A DNA stretch of 6,695 bases, from NCBI GenBank assembly GCA_018432645.1, contig JAHDSP010000489.1:1-6695 (forward strand), written 5' to 3'. The position numbers and the translations under genes were made by a program. Below the pieces are notes generated by a model. It had not been told where the DNA came from, did no database searches, and was given only the letters and a program-made list of their open reading frames with translations. Each line of letters starts with the position of its first letter. The first letter of the stretch is position 1. The stretch is from Bacteroidales bacterium (GTDB lineage Bacteria; Bacteroidota; Bacteroidia; Bacteroidales; DTU049). This document shows, piece by piece, positions 1-4,307 of the stretch.

Positions 1-68
1 AAATAATCACGCTTATGATCCTTGGGTAGAGCGAGGTATTCTTTAGAATTTTCTAGTAATTTTTTCAT
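1..68 (-). CDS. 5' end of an unidentified leftward gene (partial)
   Basis: An ATG on the minus strand (complement of 66-68) opens a frame of 22 codons that runs off the left edge without a stop. The peptide begins MKKLLENSKEYLALP and continues KDHKRDY. It is hydrophilic and lysine-rich, with no signal peptide or membrane segment, so a cytosolic protein is likely. The following region is non-coding in character and the next gene, pruA, points the other way, so this is probably the first gene of a divergent unit. The start is the only ATG seen in this frame near the edge. No Shine-Dalgarno sequence precedes it, as is usual in Bacteroidota. The fragment is too short to assign a family and I do not recognise it. 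The alternative is a chance open frame, because 22 codons is weak evidence. Confidence 0.5.
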   Translation of the reverse strand, partial: MKKLLENSKEYLALPKDHKRDY

Positions 69-345
69 AATAAAAATTTTTTGATAAAAATAATAAAAAA
101 TATTTATATAATAAAAATTGTTAAGTATAACATATTTTGTGATTCATTACCCTTGCTCACACTCTGATAAAACCTTATTTTAATCCAATATTTATATTTA
201 TAAACCCCACCCTCACTTACACCAATTCGCAACAACTAAACATATATCTTGCACAGCTTTGAAATAAAAATTCCTAAAAAATCAAGTTGATTTTATTTCT
301 TTAAATTAGTCTTTATTAATCTTTACCTACTCAAAACGTTATAGA

Positions 346-391
346 ACCTAATTTCTGAATTAATTTTTATAAAAATTATAAAAAATTAGGT
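346..391. repeat. Nested inverted repeat just upstream of the pruA promoter
   Basis: The 9-base arm ACCTAATTT (346-354) is the exact reverse complement of AAATTAGGT (383-391). The sequence between them contains a second, perfect 18-bp palindrome (361-378) made only of A and T. The element ends about 18 bases before the -7 box at 410, overlapping the position where the -33 element would sit. It could bind a regulator, extrude as a cruciform, or be a chance product of the extreme AT bias. It does not look like a terminator, because it has no GC stem. Confidence 0.4.
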
Positions 392-409
392 ATATTGAAA
401 AAAAATATT

Positions 410-417
410 TATCTTTG
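410..417 (+). promoter_or_regulatory. Putative Bacteroidota -7 promoter box for pruA (TATCTTTG)
   Basis: TATCTTTG matches the TAnnTTTG -7 consensus used by the primary sigma factor of Bacteroidota. Transcription would start around 422-425, giving a leader of roughly 50 bases before the pruA ATG. The -33 element is poor: the nearest TTG (395-397) is only 12 bases upstream, and at the usual 17-23 base distance only a TTA (386-388) is present. This suggests a modest or regulated promoter. Confidence 0.55.
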
Positions 418-471
418 CAATTGTATCAAAAATAATTAGTTATTTTAAAAAACCAAAAAAAATAAAAAGAT

Positions 472-2100
472 ATGAATAATCAAGTTTTTAAATTTGAAAT
501 GCCACAAAATGAACCTATTAATGACTTTGCTAAAGGAAGTAAAGAAAGAGAAACTGTAATAGCTGAATTAAAAAAATTAAGTAGCCAAGAGATAGAAATA
601 CCTGTTATAATTGGTGGTAAGGAAATAAGAACTGGCAATACAGATAAAGTAGTAATGCCTCATAATCATCATAAAGCTTTGGCTACTTATCACAAAGCTG
701 GTGAGAAAGAAATAAAAATGGCAATAGAAGAAGCATTGAAAGCTAAAAAAATGTGGGAAAATTTACCTTTTATCGAAAGAGCTTCTATTATGCTTAGAGC
801 AGCTGATTTATTATCTACAAAATATAGAAGTTTAATACTTGCTTCTACTATGCTGGGACAGAATAAGAATGTTTTTCAAGCAGAGATAGATGCAGCTTGT
901 GAAACTATAGATTACCTAAGATATAATACATATTTTGCTTCAAAAATATACTCAGATCAACCACGTTCCATGAGTGGTCAATTAAATTTTATTGAATATA
1001 GACCACTAGAAGGGTTTGTTTTTGCTGTTACTCCATTTAATTTTACTGCTATAGCTTCAAATTTAAATATGGCACCAGCATTAATGGGTAATACAACCAT
1101 TTGGAAACCTTCACGTACTGCTTTATTCTCAAATTATTTCCTCATGCAAATATATAAAGAAGCTGGTCTGCCAGATGGAGTACTGAACTTCTTACCAGGA
1201 CAAGGATCTACAATAGGAGAGATAGTATTATCTCATAAAGACTTTGGTGGATTACATTTTACTGGTTCTAATGAAACTTTTAATAGTCTATGGCAACAAA
1301 TATCAAATAATTTGCGTAATTATCGTTCTTATCCTAGAATAGTTGGTGAAACTGGAGGTAAAGATTTTATCTTTGTTCATAATTCTGCAGATCCTTTGGA
1401 GGTAGCTTCTTCAATAGTTAGAGGTGCTTTTGAATTTCAAGGACAAAAATGTTCCGCTGCATCTAGAGGCTACATACCTAAATCATTATGGAATGAGGTA
1501 AAACAACATTTATTAGATCAAATTTCTCAAATTAAAGTTGGTGGAGTAGAAGATTTTAGCAATTTTGTAAATGCTGTAATTGATGAACCATCTTTTGATA
1601 AAATAATGTCCTATATAAATTTTGCTAAACAATCAAATGAAGCAGAAATATTGATAGGTGGCGAAGGTGATAAATCAGTTGGCTATTTCGTAAAACCTAC
1701 AGTAATAGTAACTACTAATCCATACTTCAAAACTATGCAAGAAGAAATTTTCGGTCCTGTATTTTCAATCTTTGTTTATGATGATGATAAATATCAAGAA
1801 ACATTAGAGATTTGTAATAATACTTCTCCTTATGGCTTAACAGGATCAATTTTTGGCTATGATAGATTTGCTATCATGCAAGCATATAATACATTAAGAT
1901 ACGCTGCAGGTAATTTCTATATTAATGACAAACCTACAGGAGCAATGGTAGGATTACAACCATTTGGTGGTTCTAGAGCTTCTGGTACTAATGATAAAGC
2001 TGGTGGGTATTTCAATCTTTTACGTTGGACAAGTCCTCGTACAATAAAAGAAACATTTATACCACCGACAGATTTCAAATATCCGTTTATGGAAATATAA
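472..2100 (+). CDS. pruA: L-glutamate gamma-semialdehyde dehydrogenase (1-pyrroline-5-carboxylate dehydrogenase)
   Basis: This cytosolic enzyme oxidises glutamate-5-semialdehyde, the hydrolysed form of 1-pyrroline-5-carboxylate, to glutamate with NAD+, completing proline catabolism. The 542 residues form one aldehyde dehydrogenase superfamily domain and match the usual length of the monofunctional group-1 P5C dehydrogenases (ALDH4A1-like), not the bifunctional PutA. Visible motifs are the PFNFTA substrate/NAD loop (188-193), TIWKPS with Lys212 of the NAD site, FTGS (263-266), GETGGKD with Glu293, GQKCSAASR with the catalytic Cys327, EEIFGP with the NAD-ribose-binding Glu425, and the C-terminal PFGGSRASGTNDKAGG (497-512). 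All key residues are intact. The first ATG is preceded by an A-rich tract and no Shine-Dalgarno sequence, and the N-terminus has the extension typical of the family. It is monocistronic here, with its own -7 box upstream and a strong hairpin directly after the stop. No proline dehydrogenase gene is visible beside it. Confidence 0.96.
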   Translation: MNNQVFKFEMPQNEPINDFAKGSKERETVIAELKKLSSQEIEIPVIIGGKEIRTGNTDKVVMPHNHHKALATYHKAGEKEIKMAIEEALKAKKMWENLPFIERASIMLRAADLLSTKYRSLILASTMLGQNKNVFQAEIDAACETIDYLRYNTYFASKIYSDQPRSMSGQLNFIEYRPLEGFVFAVTPFNFTAIASNLNMAPALMGNTTIWKPSRTALFSNYFLMQIYKEAGLPDGVLNFLPGQGSTIGEIVLSHKDFGGLHFTGSNETFNSLWQQISNNLRNYRSYPRIVGETGGKDFIFVHNSADPLEVASSIVRGAFEFQGQKCSAASRGYIPKSLWNEVKQHLLDQISQIKVGGVEDFSNFVNAVIDEPSFDKIMSYINFAKQSNEAEILIGGEGDKSVGYFVKPTVIVTTNPYFKTMQEEIFGPVFSIFVYDDDKYQETLEICNNTSPYGLTGSIFGYDRFAIMQAYNTLRYAAGNFYINDKPTGAMVGLQPFGGSRASGTNDKAGGYFNLLRWTSPRTIKETFIPPTDFKYPFMEI

Positions 2101-2109
2101 AAAATCAAA

Positions 2110-2156
2110 ATAATAAACGAGGGAGCCCAGTAAAACTGGGCTCCCTCGTTTATTAT
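2110..2156. terminator. Strong, probably bidirectional intrinsic terminator between pruA and the lnt side
   Basis: Two perfectly complementary 21-base arms (2110-2130 and 2136-2156) surround a 5-base loop, TAAAA. The core of the stem (CGAGGGAGCCCAG pairing with CTGGGCTCCCTCG) is by far the most GC-rich piece of this AT-rich region. The outer part is AATAAA/TTTATT, so on the plus strand the core is followed by TTTATTATAAAT, and on the minus strand by TTTATTATTTTGATTTTTT. It begins 10 bases after the pruA stop and lies on the convergent side of the leftward lnt transcript, so it can end both. Confidence 0.88.
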
Positions 2157-2159
2157 AAA

Positions 2160-2414
2160 TCAGTTATTAATGATAAGTAAAGTGGGAGGGAAGAGGGTTA
2201 CTCTATAATATGATTGATCAATAAATTGTACTTGTCCATTAATACATAATCGATTATAATCAAAATCTGCTGTTATAGGACATTGTGTGTATGATAAATT
2301 TATATAAATTCTCTTTAATTTATTTAGTAAATTATAATTTTGTTGGGTTACATTTGGTATACATATTAAAAAAATATTTAAAATTATATTAGTATTGACA
2401 ATGAATTTTGATAT
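2160..2414 (-). pseudogene. Open frame of 84 codons without ATG; possible remnant of a secreted PKD-type protein
   Basis: Reading leftward from 2414, 84 sense codons precede a TGA at 2162-2160, just before the terminator hairpin. The frame follows two tandem TAA stops (2420-2418, which ends lnt, and 2417-2415) and is in phase with lnt. It has no ATG, GTG or TTG; only ATA or ATT could serve near the beginning. The first 20 residues (ISKFIVNTNIILNIFLICIP) resemble a short signal peptide. Residues 48-68 include ITADFDYN, RLCING and QVQFIDQS, which resemble the beginning of Bacteroidota PKD domains ('ADF.Y...C....VQFTDQS'). After that the resemblance stops and the frame soon ends, as expected of a truncated or frameshifted gene. 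The length is notable for such AT-rich DNA, but it could still be chance or merely the transcribed 3' tail of lnt. Confidence 0.3.
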
Positions 2415-2417
2415 TTA

Positions 2418-4046
2418 TTAATGTATTTTTTTAATGACAAATTTTATAATGTCTATAAATATTAATAAAATTAAAGCAAAAACTGAGATTCTACCTATGT
2501 AATCACCATAAATAGTATAAATAGTTTTATTATCCCATAGAGATAATGTAGCTACAAAAGCCGTTTCTTCCCAATAATTTGTGTGATATAGTATTTCACC
2601 ACGTCTATTAATAATACAACTTATACCAGTATTAGCTGCTCTAGCAATATCTCTGCGAGTCTCTATAGCTCTGAGTGCTGCATATGAATAATGTTGTCTA
2701 TGACCAGCAGTATTTTTCCACCAACCATCATTTGTAATAACAAATAATAAATTAGCTCCTAGATTAATAAATTCAGAAATAAATTCACCAAATACTGATT
2801 CATAGCATATGCCTACACCTACTTTGGCATTATTATGTTTGTAAACAAATGGTATTTTATCTTTGCCGAGGCTGCCAGATATTCCACCTAAATTAATAGC
2901 AAATTTTTCAATAGGTTTTATAATATTTTGATATGGCATCTGCTCTACACCTGCCACTAATTTGATTTTGTGATAGCTACCTACTACTCCTGAAGTATCT
3001 ATAAATAGAGCAGTATTATATGCATCATAGTAAAAGTCATAGTGTTTATTGTAACGAGCTGTGCTAGTGATTTTTTCTCCATCTTTAAATGCTTTATATG
3101 TGGATGCACCAGTGATGTATAATGCGTTAGGATATTTATCTTTTAAAATATTTACTATTTCATTGATACTATATGAACTATCGAATTCATCCTCCCATAT
3201 ACCCTCTTGTATATTGCTTTCTGGTGCAACAATAAAATCTACATCCTTAGCATTTACATTATTTATTAATTTTTTAATTATTGCGATATTATCTTGTGGA
3301 GAAATATTAAATTCCTCTTCATATGGATCTATATTAGGCTGTATCACAAGGACATTCACTTTATTATCATTCTCTACTGGTATATTTCTATATCTAATGA
3401 GTGAATAAATAATTGGTGTTAACAAGATAAAAACAAAAAGAAGCGCATAAATGTGAAAGGCTCTTTCTTTATACTTTTTGTAATAAATAAATCTAATGAT
3501 CAAATAAATAAAAATATTTATTAGCCATATCCATAGAGTGCCACCTAAAACACCAGTGAATTCATACCATTGTACTATAGAAGGCATAGTAGCAAATACA
3601 TTGCCTAATGTGAGCCATGGCCAGCTGAGCTGCCAACTAAAATGTAAATATTCGAAACAAATCCATAAAATCACATAAATAATGCCAATTCTATTGGTGC
3701 TACCTAACCATTTTTTTAGATTAAATGCCATTTGTAATGTCAGTGACATTAGTGCTGCATTTGCTAAAATCACAAATACTGATCCTACAGCTGTTGCATG
3801 CCAAATCCAATAACTAGTAAATGCATTCCATAGCAAAAATCCTGGATAAGTATAGCGAAATATCGCTCCACCAATGAATTTGTCTCTATTATGTTCTATG
3901 TAATCTATTATCCATAAAAATGGTACTAAACTAATCAAACTAAATAGTGGAAATCCTTTTAATGGCCAGCTAATTAATAGTAAGCAACCGCCAATAATAG
4001 ATGATAATATTAAATATCTCTTTGGGTGTTTATCTATATTTATCAT
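2418..4046 (-). CDS. lnt: Apolipoprotein N-acyltransferase
   Basis: Lnt is an inner-membrane enzyme that transfers an acyl chain from phospholipid to the N-terminal cysteine of diacylglyceryl lipoproteins, the third step after Lgt and LspA. The 542 residues have the family layout: several hydrophobic segments in residues 12-217, a periplasmic carbon-nitrogen hydrolase domain at about 229-512, and a final membrane segment at about 517-538. The Glu-Lys-Cys triad is complete: Glu276 in VAPESN, Lys360 in YHKIKLV and Cys414 in GICYE, with accessory Glu368 and Glu416 also present. TNDGWW (438-443) and the ANTGISCIIN segment are further signatures. The loop after Lys360 reads LVAGVEQMPY; relatives in this phylum usually have Pro where this has Ala365, and Proteobacteria have LVPFGE. 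The ATG at 4046-4044 has an A/T-only upstream region and no Shine-Dalgarno. A near-match to a -7 box (TTATTTTG, minus strand 4071-4064) lies 17 bases upstream. It is convergent with pruA and divergent from the adhesin gene, and is followed by a second in-frame TAA. Confidence 0.95.
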   Translation of the reverse strand: MINIDKHPKRYLILSSIIGGCLLLISWPLKGFPLFSLISLVPFLWIIDYIEHNRDKFIGGAIFRYTYPGFLLWNAFTSYWIWHATAVGSVFVILANAALMSLTLQMAFNLKKWLGSTNRIGIIYVILWICFEYLHFSWQLSWPWLTLGNVFATMPSIVQWYEFTGVLGGTLWIWLINIFIYLIIRFIYYKKYKERAFHIYALLFVFILLTPIIYSLIRYRNIPVENDNKVNVLVIQPNIDPYEEEFNISPQDNIAIIKKLINNVNAKDVDFIVAPESNIQEGIWEDEFDSSYSINEIVNILKDKYPNALYITGASTYKAFKDGEKITSTARYNKHYDFYYDAYNTALFIDTSGVVGSYHKIKLVAGVEQMPYQNIIKPIEKFAINLGGISGSLGKDKIPFVYKHNNAKVGVGICYESVFGEFISEFINLGANLLFVITNDGWWKNTAGHRQHYSYAALRAIETRRDIARAANTGISCIINRRGEILYHTNYWEETAFVATLSLWDNKTIYTIYGDYIGRISVFALILLIFIDIIKFVIKKIH

Positions 4047-4230
4047 AATTTATTTTATTATTGCAAAATAAAATAAAATAATTTATTAATCACATATTAT
4101 TTATTTTATTTGTAAATTTGCTTTTATGAATGATATATTACTAGATAGTAAAATACCTAATAAAGAGTTGGTTTAAAAAATTCAATTTATTTAACTGATT
4201 TTTAAATCATTTTTTAATTTTTTTCAAAAT

Positions 4231-4262
4231 TTGTTTTTTTAAAAATTTTTACTTTAATTTTG
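4231..4262 (+). promoter_or_regulatory. Bacteroidota-type promoter for the repeat adhesin gene
   Basis: A TTG at 4231-4233 (within TTTG) is followed after 21 bases by TAATTTTG at 4255-4262, an exact fit to the TTG / 17-23 bases / TAnnTTTG pattern of this phylum. Transcription should begin near 4267-4270, leaving a leader of about 40 bases before the ATG at 4308. It is the best-formed promoter in the window. The remainder of the 261-base divergent spacer is nearly pure A+T; a second TAAATTTG at 4113-4120 is discussed under findings. Confidence 0.6.
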
Positions 4263-4307
4263 TATACTAAAAGAATAATATATTAATTTCGGCAAATATC
4301 TTTTTAA

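Larger units (their letters stand above)
69..471. other. AT-rich divergent intergenic region upstream of pruA
   Basis: About 400 bases separate the leftward gene start from pruA. I find no convincing coding frame on either strand; the best, 37 codons from about 139 on the plus strand, has no ATG. The stretch at 145-240 is somewhat richer in C than its surroundings, and the rest is almost pure A+T. It contains a small AT-only inverted repeat (arms 261-269 and 291-299), a larger nested palindrome (346-391) and a -7 promoter box for pruA (410-417). No tRNA, riboswitch or other structured RNA was recognised. Confidence 0.6.

Noticed and set aside
139..252. 37-codon plus-strand open frame in the region upstream of pruA
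   Set aside because: It has no ATG or other common start, follows a TGA directly, and has no protein-like motif; the length is compatible with chance.
1917..2108. 63-codon minus-strand open frame at the 3' end of pruA
   Set aside because: It is antisense to the conserved C-terminal PFGG motif region of pruA and resembles no protein I know.
2418..2420. Stop-codon readthrough extending Lnt into the downstream in-phase frame
   Set aside because: Two consecutive TAA codons separate them, and Lnt is already full length with its terminal membrane segment, so readthrough is not needed and is unlikely.
3061..3408. 115-codon plus-strand open frame
   Set aside because: It lies wholly antisense inside the hydrolase domain of lnt, covering the catalytic Glu276 region, and its composition is an artefact of the opposite strand.
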